Shown here: in pieces, positions 1-8,085 of the stretch
Numbering within the stretch: the stretch's first letter is position 1
Layout of the letters: every line of letters starts with the position of its first letter
Assembly: GCA_030748215.1 (NCBI GenBank)
Contig: JASMMK010000047.1
Coordinates: 1 to 40,433, forward strand
Direction: 5' to 3'
DNA: 40,433 bases
Source of the DNA: Candidatus Scalindua sp.
GTDB taxonomy: Bacteria > Planctomycetota > Brocadiia > Brocadiales > Scalinduaceae
Program-made: the position numbers and the translations under genes
Notes under the pieces: generated by a model
What the model was told of the DNA's origin: nothing
The model's database searches: none
Seen by the model: the letters and a program-made list of their open reading frames with translations, nothing else

Positions 1-202
1 TATAACGGCATGGAACCGGTAAATCTCCAATTATAAATCCGGCATAAGCTGCCTGAATAAGAAACTGTGAATCAAAGACAAAATCATTTGAATTTTTATG
101 ATAGGGAATTGTCTCCAACACTTTTCTTGGAAAAGCCCTTAAGCCGGTATGCCACTCAGACAGGTTTTGACCTGTTACTATATTCTCTAAAAAGGTGATG
201 TT
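1..202 (-). pseudogene. Glycosyltransferase family 2 remnant, 5'-truncated, runs off left edge
   Basis: The minus strand is open from position 202 down to 1 and encodes about 67 residues with a clear GT2 (dolichol-phosphate-mannose-synthase-like) signature: ENIVTGQNLSEWHTGLRAF followed by KNSNDFVFDSQFL and GDLPVPCRY. In intact family members this stretch lies in the C-terminal half of the catalytic domain and is preceded by the N-terminal nucleotide-sugar fold. Here an in-frame TGA (203-205, complement) sits just before it. None of the three upstream frames restores GT2 sequence, so the catalytic N-terminal half is missing. I infer a decayed or truncated gene rather than a start. The 3' end lies outside the window, so an intact short downstream product cannot be excluded. 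Confidence 0.75.
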
Positions 203-678
203 TCAAGTCTAATTTAATTTCCTAAGGAAAAATGGTAGTCCTCTGTTCACTCATTAATGTGGTAAAATAATTTGTACTTTTTATAGCAAATCATTATAAA
301 AACGGGGGTTTGTTTTGCAATATAAATCCATATGGTTAATGGCATAATATTTTTCAGATTCACTACCTGATTATTCTTGATATGTAAAAGGAATCTAGTA
401 GGAATGATAACAAACTAGATTCTTGTCAATGGTTTTAGGAAGTAAATCCTAGATGTGATATTCAACGTCAGCGTCTTTTCATACCTTTGAAACTCAAGCC
501 TTGGAAATATTTGCAACATTTAGCCTAATATGGTATTTTTATAACTCATGTCCTGACTTCTCAGGATTTTTACGTTTTGTTAATTGCTTGAACTCACTAT
601 ACGTTGAGGTTTGGCAATATTCTTATCTTGGATGCATGTGGCTTTATTTTAAAAATATTCTGTACAGAACAAATTGAG
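203..678. other. Non-coding stretch with a 9-bp hairpin
   Basis: No credible gene is visible on either strand. The region is AT-rich and separates the glycosyltransferase remnant from the first phosphodiesterase gene. It contains a perfect inverted repeat: GAATCTAGT at 391-399 and ACTAGATTC at 414-422, with a 14-base loop and two further weak pairs outside. No T-run follows, so it is not a standard terminator. A plus-strand promoter-like pair (TTGTAC 272-277, TATAAA 295-300, 17-base spacer) may drive the downstream gene, but such matches are common by chance in AT-rich DNA. Confidence 0.4.
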
Positions 679-2814
679 ATGATTGCTAATATTTCGAAAA
701 AGTTTTTTTTATTTTCAATTTTTATTGTATTAGTATTGATTAACAATACTGAAAGTGCTTATGCATATATTGGACCTGGCGCAGGCTTCGCTTTTGTCTC
801 TTCGTTTTTTATATTACTAATAACTTTCTTTCTGGCATTACTGACTTTCCTCTTTTGGCCTATCCGGTTTCTTGTTAAGACTTTCAGGAGGAAGAGACCT
901 TTACATACAAAACATGATGTCAAACGCGTTGTTATCGTAGGTTTAGACGGAATGGATCCTGGTTTAGCGACTCAATATATGAAAGAAAGTAAACTGCCCA
1001 ATCTATCCAAATTGAGTAAATCCGGTACATTTCAGAAACTACAGACTACACTCCCTGCGTTGTCGCCAGTAGCCTGGTCAACCTTTATCACAGGTGTTGA
1101 TCCATCTAGGCATAATATCTTTGACTTCTTGAACCGAAACCTTAAAACCTATCTTCCTGAACTTTCCTCAACAAAGATTGAAAAATCATCCAGGTCTTTT
1201 TCTATAGGAAATAATTCGATACCTTTTGGTAAACCAATAGTCAAATTGCTCAGAAAGGGAAGGCCGTTCTGGAATATCCTGGATGAATATGGCATCTTCA
1301 GTTCTGTAATAAGAGTGCCTATGACGTTCCCACCGGAGAAACTCAATGGCGTCCTACTATCAGGCATGTGTGTGCCTGATCTGAGAGGGACACAGGGGAC
1401 ATTCACTTATTATACCTCCAATAATAGTAGCTCAAATGAGAAAAAGACCGGAGGTACTCATATCCCGGTCAATATTGAAGGTCACAAGATCAGAACTTAT
1501 ATTCCCGGCCCTGAAAACAAATCATTAAAACAGGACGAAGAGATGCGAATTCCCCTGGAGATTACACTTAACGGAAATACAGAGGCAGAGGTAAAGGTTT
1601 CTAAAGAAAAATTCGTGCTGAAAATGGGTTTATACTCGCATTGGATTAAATTAACTTTCAAGGCCGGTCCCGGTGTAAAAATACGTGGAATCTGCCTCTT
1701 CTTTGTCAAACAGCTTCACCCCCACTTTGAAATGTATATGAGCCCCATAAATATTGACCCTGAAAAACCTTCGCTTCCTGTTTCTTATCCCTTCTCCTAT
1801 TCAATCTATTTATCTAAATTGATAGGAAGTTATGCAACGCTTGGATTAGCTGAAGACACGTGGGCATTAAATGAGAGAGTTATAAATGAAGATGTTTTCA
1901 TCCGACAGGTTTATAAGTTCCATCATGAAAAAGAGGAGATGCTCTTCAACGCCCTTGATAAAACCAGAAGGGGATTGTGTGCTTGTGTTTTTGATACGAC
2001 GGATAGAATCCAGCACATGTTTATGCGTTTCATAACAAAGGACCATCCCGCCCATGCTATAGGAGTTGACCAGGAAAAGTACAGGAGTACTATAGAAGAT
2101 CTTTATAAGAAAATGGATCATATGGTAGGCAAGGTTATGGAAAGGATAGACAAAAATGATGTCCTGATTGTCATGTCAGACCATGGGTTTAAGCCCTTTA
2201 AACGAGGTATTAATCTAAATACGTGGCTATATAAGAATGGCTATCTGGCCCTGAAGGATCAGAAAAAAACAGGAAATGAATGGTTTCAAGGTATAGAATG
2301 GGAAAAGACTAGGGCTTATACATTTGGAATGAGCGGTATATACATAAACGAGAAAGGAAGGGAATCAAAAGGCATCGTAGCCAGAGAGGAAAAGGAAAAA
2401 TTGAAAAGGGAATTGATAAATAAATTGAATGGATTAATGGATGATGAAAAGGGCGTTATTGCCATAAGAGAATGCTTCAATACGTCAGATTATTATAACG
2501 GGCCATATAAGGAGAACGGGCCGGATATTATCATAGGCTGCAATGAGGGCTACAGGGCTTCATGGGGTGCAGCAGTTGGTAGGGTAGATGAAAAAATATT
2601 CGAAGATAACAAGAAAAGCTGGAGTGGTGACCACTGTATGGACCCAAGATTGGTTCCGGGAGTACTCTTCTGTAATAAGAAAATTTTCCGGAACAATCCA
2701 CATATTGCAGACATAGGGCCTTCTGTTCTTGAGCTTTTTGGAGCAGAAATCCCATCTTATATGACCGGAAAACCTCTATTTAGTACAAAGAATAATAAGG
2801 AAGAGGAAAATTAG
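679..2814 (+). CDS. Alkaline-phosphatase-superfamily phosphodiesterase, membrane-anchored (copy 1)
   Basis: This 711-residue protein has the type I phosphodiesterase/nucleotide pyrophosphatase fold. The N-terminus has a signal-like hydrophobic stretch ending in AYAYIGPGAGFAF, then a second long hydrophobic segment (residues about 35-65) and a basic stop (FRRKR), so the catalytic domain is probably tethered to a membrane. Visible motifs are GLDGMDP (metal-binding Asp about residue 90), LSPVAWSTFITG (probable nucleophile Ser about 129), DTTDRIQHMF, MSDHGF and a C-terminal SGDH, the usual two-metal ligand set. I chose ATG 679 because it opens directly into the signal peptide; an upstream in-frame TTG at 604 adds 25 residues without sense. 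The gene is followed after 4 bases by a paralog. The substrate is unknown; phospholipid or glycan phosphodiesters are possible. Confidence 0.85.
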   Translation: MIANISKKFFLFSIFIVLVLINNTESAYAYIGPGAGFAFVSSFFILLITFFLALLTFLFWPIRFLVKTFRRKRPLHTKHDVKRVVIVGLDGMDPGLATQYMKESKLPNLSKLSKSGTFQKLQTTLPALSPVAWSTFITGVDPSRHNIFDFLNRNLKTYLPELSSTKIEKSSRSFSIGNNSIPFGKPIVKLLRKGRPFWNILDEYGIFSSVIRVPMTFPPEKLNGVLLSGMCVPDLRGTQGTFTYYTSNNSSSNEKKTGGTHIPVNIEGHKIRTYIPGPENKSLKQDEEMRIPLEITLNGNTEAEVKVSKEKFVLKMGLYSHWIKLTFKAGPGVKIRGICLFFVKQLHPHFEMYMSPINIDPEKPSLPVSYPFSYSIYLSKLIGSYATLGLAEDTWALNERVINEDVFIRQVYKFHHEKEEMLFNALDKTRRGLCACVFDTTDRIQHMFMRFITKDHPAHAIGVDQEKYRSTIEDLYKKMDHMVGKVMERIDKNDVLIVMSDHGFKPFKRGINLNTWLYKNGYLALKDQKKTGNEWFQGIEWEKTRAYTFGMSGIYINEKGRESKGIVAREEKEKLKRELINKLNGLMDDEKGVIAIRECFNTSDYYNGPYKENGPDIIIGCNEGYRASWGAAVGRVDEKIFEDNKKSWSGDHCMDPRLVPGVLFCNKKIFRNNPHIADIGPSVLELFGAEIPSYMTGKPLFSTKNNKEEEN

Positions 2815-2818
2815 GCTG

Positions 2819-4810
2819 ATGAGAAATTTCTATTTTTGTATGAAAAAAAATCTGATATGCAGAAGGGCTTTTATGATCCTATGCTTTTTTATCATCAACG
2901 TTTTCTGCACAGGTAATACGAGTTCGGCACAATCTACAAAAAAAATTCTGCTGTTGGGTTTTGACGGTATGGATCCTGTTTTGCTTGATAGATATATGAA
3001 AGAGGATATGCTGCCAAACTTTAAACTTCTCCAGGAAAAAGGAGATTTTAAACCACTGGTTACCTCTATGCCGCCTCAAAGCCCCGTGGCCTGGTCAAAC
3101 TTTATCACTGGTATGAATCCCGGAGGGCATGGTATCTTTGATTTCATTGCCAGAGACCCCCAGACATATATACCTTATCTCTCTACTTCAAAGACAACAG
3201 AAGCAAAAAAAAACATGAAAATAGGTGATTGGCTAATTCCTTTTTCAAATGCTGAAACCTTGCTTTTAAGAAAAGGAAAGGCGTTCTGGGAAATTTTGGA
3301 GGATAATGGTATTCCGTCTACAGTTCTAAAGATTCCTGCAAATTTTCCACCAGTCAGCACTGAAGCGAATACACTTTCCGGTATGGGAACACCGGATATA
3401 CTCGGAACCTATGGAACATTTTCCTTTTATACTACCAAAGACTTAGAGGATGAAGAGCAGGAGATAGAGAGTGGTAGACTGTTAAATGTAAAAATGTTGA
3501 ACAATAGCATCAAAACAGAACTTTCAGGGCCTCCAAATCCATTTAAAGTGAGCGGAAAAAGAGTAAGTACAGAGTTAGTCATCAAGGTTGATGATAACAA
3601 CCCTGTTGCTCTGATACGAGTTGAAGATGAAGAGATACTTTTGAATGAAGGGGAGTGGAGTAAATGGATAAAGGTGTCTTTTAAACTTGCACCTTTTCAG
3701 AAATTGACGGGGATATGCAGGTTTTACTTAATGCAAGTACACCCTTATCTTGAGCTTTATGTGTCACCTATAAACATTGATCCAATCAACCCCAACGTCC
3801 CCATAAGCACTCCAGGAAGTTATTCTGCAGACATCGCGGATGAGATAGGATATTACTATACTCAGGGTATGCCGGAAGATACTAAGGCACTTGATCAGGA
3901 TTTCATCAATAACGAAGCTTACATTGAGCAATCTGACTTTATTATTAATGAGAGACAAAAGATGCTCAATCTTGAGATGGAAAGATTCTCATCAGGACTT
4001 CTGTTCGTGTATTTTTCAACTACCGATCTTATCTCTCATATGTTTTGGAGATATATGGACAAAGAACATCCTGGCTATAAATCTGAAGAGGCAGAAAAAT
4101 ACTCTGACGTAATTAAAAATACCTACAAAAAAATGGATACTCTTTTGGGAAATGTGATGAAAAGGATAGATAATGACACTACGCTTATTATCCTCTCTGA
4201 TCACGGTTTCGGCCCATTTCGCAGGTATTTTCATATTAACAGATGGTTGAAAGATAATGGGTACCTCAACTTCATGGATGATAGCCTGGGTGAAAGTAAT
4301 GAATTTTTTGAGAATGTTGACTTTGGAATAACAAAAGCGTACTCCCTCGGCTTTAATGGCATTTATCTTAACTTATTCGGAAGAGAGGGCATGGGAATTG
4401 TGTACGATGGAGCAGAAAAAGAAAAACTCATAAAAGATCTTATAAGCAAACTTGAGAATTTGAAAGACCCTGAAAATGGAAAACGGGTTATTAAAAAGGT
4501 TTACAGAAGAGAGGAAATATATTCTGGTAAATATGTTCAAGATGCTCCTGATCTTCTCATTGGATATAACCGGGGATACCGTACTTCATGGGAATCCGCA
4601 TTGGGCAAGGTTCCTGAAGGACTTTTAGGTGACAATATGAAAAAGTGGAGCGGTACTCATCTGTGGGATTATGAACTTATCCCTGGCATCATACTTTCAA
4701 ACAAAAAAATAAAAACTTTAAGCCCTGCTCTATATGATATAGCACCAACAATCTTGGCAGAATTCGGTATAAAAAAGAGTACAGGTATGGTTGGAAAGCC
4801 AATTTTTTAA
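2819..4810 (+). CDS. Alkaline-phosphatase-superfamily phosphodiesterase, secreted (copy 2)
   Basis: This 663-residue paralog of the preceding gene begins 4 bases after its stop, behind an AAGGAAGAGG ribosome site. The N-terminus is a signal peptide (hydrophobic core about residues 18-30, likely cleavage after NTSSA) without the second membrane segment of copy 1, so it is probably released or loosely attached. It keeps the same motifs: GFDGMDP (Asp about 49), QSPVAWSNFITG (Ser about 88), STTDLISHMF, LSDHGFGPF and WSGTH. The two copies align along their whole length, including a shared insert with YLELYVSPINIDP-type sequence. Tandem duplication with different anchoring suggests related substrates at different sites. 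The fold assignment is firm; the biological substrate cannot be read from the sequence. Confidence 0.85.
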   Translation: MRNFYFCMKKNLICRRAFMILCFFIINVFCTGNTSSAQSTKKILLLGFDGMDPVLLDRYMKEDMLPNFKLLQEKGDFKPLVTSMPPQSPVAWSNFITGMNPGGHGIFDFIARDPQTYIPYLSTSKTTEAKKNMKIGDWLIPFSNAETLLLRKGKAFWEILEDNGIPSTVLKIPANFPPVSTEANTLSGMGTPDILGTYGTFSFYTTKDLEDEEQEIESGRLLNVKMLNNSIKTELSGPPNPFKVSGKRVSTELVIKVDDNNPVALIRVEDEEILLNEGEWSKWIKVSFKLAPFQKLTGICRFYLMQVHPYLELYVSPINIDPINPNVPISTPGSYSADIADEIGYYYTQGMPEDTKALDQDFINNEAYIEQSDFIINERQKMLNLEMERFSSGLLFVYFSTTDLISHMFWRYMDKEHPGYKSEEAEKYSDVIKNTYKKMDTLLGNVMKRIDNDTTLIILSDHGFGPFRRYFHINRWLKDNGYLNFMDDSLGESNEFFENVDFGITKAYSLGFNGIYLNLFGREGMGIVYDGAEKEKLIKDLISKLENLKDPENGKRVIKKVYRREEIYSGKYVQDAPDLLIGYNRGYRTSWESALGKVPEGLLGDNMKKWSGTHLWDYELIPGIILSNKKIKTLSPALYDIAPTILAEFGIKKSTGMVGKPIF

Positions 4811-4851
4811 ATAAACAGAAAGAATCAGACAATTAGAAAGGAGCAGTATAA

Positions 4852-5043
4852 ATGTCAGTTTCCAAAATTAAGATTGATAAAGAGTTGCTGAAAAAAGCCA
4901 GGGAACATGCTGCAAAAGCCGGATATACATCCGTTGAAGAATTTGTAAGTCACATTATTGAAAAAGAAATATCGAAAGCAGAAGAATCTGAATCAGAAGA
5001 GGAAGTCAAGAAAAGGCTCAAGGGACTTGGGTATATATCGTAG
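4852..5043 (+). CDS. Small ribbon-helix-helix-like protein
   Basis: This encodes 63 residues behind a strong AGAAAGGAGC ribosome site. The N-terminal half (KIKIDKELLKKAREHAAKAG, then TSVEEFVSHIIEKEI) looks like a ribbon-helix-helix domain: a short basic strand followed by two helices. It then becomes very acidic (residues about 44-53) and ends LKGLGYIS. That ending resembles the C-terminal tail common in sulfatase/phosphodiesterase-type alkaline-phosphatase-superfamily proteins, which fits its place directly after two such genes. It could be a DNA-binding regulator of the cassette or an accessory subunit. It is real by ribosome site, operon position and composition, but its function is unproven. 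Confidence 0.7.
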   Translation: MSVSKIKIDKELLKKAREHAAKAGYTSVEEFVSHIIEKEISKAEESESEEEVKKRLKGLGYIS

Positions 5044-5093
5044 CGCAGCAAAATAAAATTATATTGTAAACATGGGTAGTAGTATAATTATTT

Positions 5094-5924
5094 ATGAACT
5101 CTATTAATATAATATTCAATTCATTCTTTGACATATTTTTCTATCCTTTCAGGTCAGTTGATTCAATTTACGGTCTGTGTGCCATCTCTCTGCTGACTGC
5201 AATTATTGCCCTTCCCATTTTCAAATACACATCAAATCAAGAAGGAATTAAAAGAGTCAAGGCGAGGATCATGGGCCACATTTTAGAGTTAAGACTCTTT
5301 AAAGACGATATAAGAATAATCCTCTCTGCACAGAAAAACATATTGAAGTTTAATATGATTTATTTACGATACACTTTGAAGCCATTAATGTTTATGATGG
5401 TCCCAATGGTAGTCATAGTTATTCATACTGCGCTTAGATATGAATATAGACCGCTTCATCCGGGAGAATCGGCAATCGTAAAGGTAAAACTCCATAATCC
5501 AAATGAATTATCCACACAAGACCGTGAAATGGTCTTAACAGTATCAGAAGGATTAAGTATTGAAACACCCCCGCTTCAGATTGACGGAGGAAAAGAAACA
5601 TATTGGAGAGTAAGAGCGGAGAGAGAAGGGATCTTTAAATTGGGATTTCAATCACATGATATGGACGTCGGGAAAAGGGTGCTTGTATCAGGAAAGGTTA
5701 CAAGACTTTCTTCTGAAACACTAAAAAGTGGAATTATAAATTCATTTTTAAACCCGGGAGAACCGTCCCTACCTGAAGGGACAGCCCTGAAATCCGTTCT
5801 GATCACATATCCACATGCAAAGATCAATTTTTTCGGATGGGATATCCATTGGCTCATACTTTTCTTTATATTTACTCTCGGATTTGGTTTTATACTAATG
5901 AGGCCTTTTAATGTCAGGCTTTAG
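5094..5924 (+). CDS. YidC/EMC3-like N-terminal membrane protein with extracytoplasmic domain
   Basis: This encodes 276 residues with a hydrophobic segment at about 22-43, a cytoplasmic-looking basic stretch, a second membrane segment at about 95-113, a soluble beta-rich part (about 115-245) and a last membrane segment at about 248-268. The first third (LTAIIALPIFKYTSNQEGIK, then KARIMGHILELRLFKDD) resembles the core of DUF106/YidC/Oxa1-type insertase relatives, though I see only part of that fold. The soluble part has no motif I recognise. It lies 50 bases after the small protein gene and follows the two phosphodiesterases, so the four probably form one transcription unit. The insertase resemblance is tentative. 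Confidence 0.6.
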   Translation: MNSINIIFNSFFDIFFYPFRSVDSIYGLCAISLLTAIIALPIFKYTSNQEGIKRVKARIMGHILELRLFKDDIRIILSAQKNILKFNMIYLRYTLKPLMFMMVPMVVIVIHTALRYEYRPLHPGESAIVKVKLHNPNELSTQDREMVLTVSEGLSIETPPLQIDGGKETYWRVRAEREGIFKLGFQSHDMDVGKRVLVSGKVTRLSSETLKSGIINSFLNPGEPSLPEGTALKSVLITYPHAKINFFGWDIHWLILFFIFTLGFGFILMRPFNVRL

Positions 5925-5944
5925 AAATTATTAACAATAATCAC

Positions 5945-5978
5945 TTATCTTGCCATCACGAACCAGGAAGATAATTTT
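5945..5978 (+). terminator. Weak hairpin; possible terminator or ribosome-site mask
   Basis: TTATCTT at 5945-5951 pairs with AAGATAA at 5968-5974, extended by CC/GG with one bulged base, and is followed by TTTT. It lies just after the membrane-protein gene, so it may be a weak terminator. Its right arm contains the AGGAAG that would serve the small ORF at 5981, so it could instead control that start. Confidence 0.35.
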
Positions 5979-5980
5979 GT

Positions 5981-6046
5981 ATGTTAGCGAAAAGAAGAAT
6001 CACTACGCAGGTTTTTAGATACTACAATAGATTAAAAAGAGAGTAA
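5981..6046 (+). CDS. Possible 21-residue leader ORF
   Basis: An ATG about ten bases after AGGAAG opens a 21-codon frame (MLAKRRITTQVFRYYNRLKR plus one residue) that stops five bases before the sulfotransferase-like gene. The peptide is strongly basic. The end of the ORF overlaps the AAAAAGAGAG ribosome site of the next gene, so translation of the two could be coupled. No homology is recognisable and a chance ORF of this size is quite possible. Confidence 0.25.
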   Translation: MLAKRRITTQVFRYYNRLKRE

Positions 6047-6051
6047 TACGA

Positions 6052-6618
6052 ATGGATAATACTATAACTATTGTCTCCGGTTTGCCCAGGTCTGGAACAT
6101 CTATGATGATGCAGATATTAGAATACGGCGGTATGAAGGTAGTTACTGATAACATACGGAAGGCAAATGAAGATAACCCGCATGGTTACTATGAATATGA
6201 AAAGGTGAAGGAAATAAAGGAAGATACAGGATGGTTGAAGGAAGCCAGGGGGAAAGCTTTTAAAATGGTTTCTCAATTATTATATGATCTGCCTTCTAAC
6301 GAAAATTACAAAGTGATATTTATGAAGAGAAAAATGAATGAAATACTGGCCTCCCAAAGTAAAATGCTGGAAAGAATGGGGGGCAGCAAAGATGATACTA
6401 GTGATGAAAAAATGGGTGAGTTCTTTAACAAGCATCTTTTGAAGATAACAGATTGGATAGAAGGCAGAAAATATATAGACGTGTTGTATATCGATTACAA
6501 TGATTTATTGACAAATCCGGACGAACATATAAAAACGTTAAATCGATTCCTGAATTACAAATTAAATGAAGGAAAAGCAGTTGAAGTAATAGACAAATCA
6601 TTATATAGGAATAGATAA
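6052..6618 (+). CDS. Sulfotransferase-like P-loop protein
   Basis: This encodes 188 residues. The N-terminus carries VSGLPRSGTSMMMQILEYGG (about 8-27), the 5'-phosphosulfate-binding loop typical of PAPS-dependent sulfotransferases. Further on are MKRKMNEILASQSKML, which fits the 3'-phosphate-binding region, and VLYIDYNDLLTNPDEHIK, the usual conserved C-terminal segment. It is shorter than most sulfotransferases (about 250-300 residues) but closely matches short bacterial sulfotransferase-family proteins. It has no signal peptide, so it is cytoplasmic. Its position after envelope-type phosphodiesterases suggests modification of a surface glycan or lipid. Start at ATG 6052, ribosome site AAAAAGAGAG. 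Confidence 0.75.
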   Translation: MDNTITIVSGLPRSGTSMMMQILEYGGMKVVTDNIRKANEDNPHGYYEYEKVKEIKEDTGWLKEARGKAFKMVSQLLYDLPSNENYKVIFMKRKMNEILASQSKMLERMGGSKDDTSDEKMGEFFNKHLLKITDWIEGRKYIDVLYIDYNDLLTNPDEHIKTLNRFLNYKLNEGKAVEVIDKSLYRNR

Positions 6619-6657
6619 TACTTGTTTAGCTTTAATATAGACAAAATAAAAGAGTAA

Positions 6658-7611
6658 TTAATCTTGCTCAAGCTCTTCCAGCTCTTTGAAAAGTTCTTCC
6701 TGTCGTTCAGACAGTTTTTTTGGTAGATCTACTACTATTTTAACTAACTGGCTTCCTGTTCTCCCATCTTTCATCTTGATCCCCTGTCCTGTCATCCTCA
6801 ATGTTTGGTTGGATTGTGTGCATTTAGGTATCTTTAGCGTTGCTTTTCCACTTAATGTTGGAATTTCTACTTCTCCCCCCAATGCCGCTTTGGTGAAGGG
6901 TATATGCGCATCATATCGAATATCCAAACCCTCTCTCTCAAAATAGGGATGTGAACCAATTTTAACATGTATATACAAATCTCCTGCTCTTCCACCCCTG
7001 ATACCCGCTTCTCCCTGACCGGAAAGTTTTAGTGCAGAGCCGCTATTAACCCCTGCTGGTATTTTAACTGACAAAGATCTTGCATTCTCCACTCGCCCTT
7101 TACCATTACATTGAGGACATACAGCTGGCGCTCCGTTTCTAGTACCCGTTCCGTTACAGGCTTCACAAGCTTCACTCTTCGTAAATCTGAGTTGTCTCTC
7201 GCTTCCTAACGCAGCATCAATAAAAGAAATTGTTATATCATGCCTAAGGTCTGAACCCTTCTGTGGCCTGCTCCTCTCCCGGTAAGATCGGTTACCAAAT
7301 ATGTCTCCGAATATATCTCCGAAGTTACTGAATATATCAGCACTATTTTCAAAGCCATGAAAGCCCATGTCGTTAAGCCCGGCACTCCCCCGTAAATCAT
7401 ACATTTCTCTCTTTTTTGGATCGCTAAGTACTTCATAGGCAGTTGCAGCTTCCTTGAATTTTTGTTCAGCTTTTTTGTCTCCTGCATTTTTGTCCGGGTG
7501 GTATTTGATAGCAAGCTTCCTATAGGCTTTTTTCAGAGCGTCATTAGATGCATTTTTACTTACCCCTAATACCTCATAGTAGTCACGATCATTAACCTTA
7601 CCATTCGCCAT
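6658..7611 (-). CDS. dnaJ: DnaJ-family co-chaperone with shortened zinc finger
   Basis: This 317-residue Hsp40 has an N-terminal J domain (about 8-73) with the HPD motif at 38-40 that stimulates DnaK. A Gly/Phe-rich linker follows (about 75-108, including the [10 protein letters not shown] repeat), then the two beta-rich substrate-binding domains. Classical DnaJ has four CxxCxGxG motifs binding two zinc ions. Here only two are present, CEACNGTG (149-156) and CPQCNGKG (165-172), about 16 residues apart. It is therefore neither a full type I DnaJ nor a zinc-free CbpA. It is transcribed alone, away from dnaK and grpE, and is probably an accessory co-chaperone. A TATAAT lies upstream at 7666-7671 (complement). 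Confidence 0.9.
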   Translation of the reverse strand: MANGKVNDRDYYEVLGVSKNASNDALKKAYRKLAIKYHPDKNAGDKKAEQKFKEAATAYEVLSDPKKREMYDLRGSAGLNDMGFHGFENSADIFSNFGDIFGDIFGNRSYRERSRPQKGSDLRHDITISFIDAALGSERQLRFTKSEACEACNGTGTRNGAPAVCPQCNGKGRVENARSLSVKIPAGVNSGSALKLSGQGEAGIRGGRAGDLYIHVKIGSHPYFEREGLDIRYDAHIPFTKAALGGEVEIPTLSGKATLKIPKCTQSNQTLRMTGQGIKMKDGRTGSQLVKIVVDLPKKLSERQEELFKELEELEQD

Positions 7612-7640
7612 AATTATACCTCTTTAATTTAAATAACACT

Positions 7641-7674
7641 TTGACAGATTCAGAACGGAGATCGTATTATACTA
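7641..7674 (+). promoter_or_regulatory. Overlapping divergent promoter-like elements
   Basis: On the plus strand TTGACA (7641-7646) and TATTAT (7665-7670) are 18 bases apart, close to a sigma-70 consensus. On the minus strand the same bases give TATAAT (7666-7671), a good -10 for dnaJ, with only a weak -35. The plus-strand element points into a 415-base stretch without a gene before the CopD-like gene. Confidence 0.45.
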
Positions 7675-8085
7675 CTTCATTAGCTGCGGAATTGTTTTGA
7701 GGTTTTGCTGAACTTCAAATTCTGATAACAAAATGTTAATCGCTCGAAAACTATTTCTTAAAACTTCAACATATATGCAGAATTGATACATTCCATTTTT
7801 TCTCGCTTATTGCGTAGAAAAAACAACCGAACTAGAGTCTAGCATGCATTTTAATGAAAATCAAAAGCAATATGCCTCAACAAACACTTTTAACCGCCAA
7901 TTAACGGTTCGGAAGAAAATATAGAGCCCTTTTTTCTGTAACCCCTACAACAATAAACACAAAAACCTTTTGATTTTCGATTCAAATTCTACTAATCTAA
8001 AATAATAATATTGGATAGTTTTAAGAACTACTGTAGAATGAATTTTATCAGAATTCTAATCACATAAATGACGGAGATTTAATAT
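7675..8085. other. Non-coding stretch with long-range inverted repeat
   Basis: No gene is visible in either direction. A 12-base perfect inverted repeat is present: GAAAATCAAAAG at 7856-7867 and CTTTTGATTTTC at 7967-7978, with about 100 bases between. A smaller AACCG/CGGTT hairpin lies between the arms. The stretch could be the long leader of the CopD-like gene or a small RNA, or it may simply be AT-rich spacer. Confidence 0.35.

Noticed and set aside
604-678. Upstream TTG start for the first phosphodiesterase
   Set aside because: It adds 25 residues before a normal signal-type N-terminus and lacks a ribosome site.
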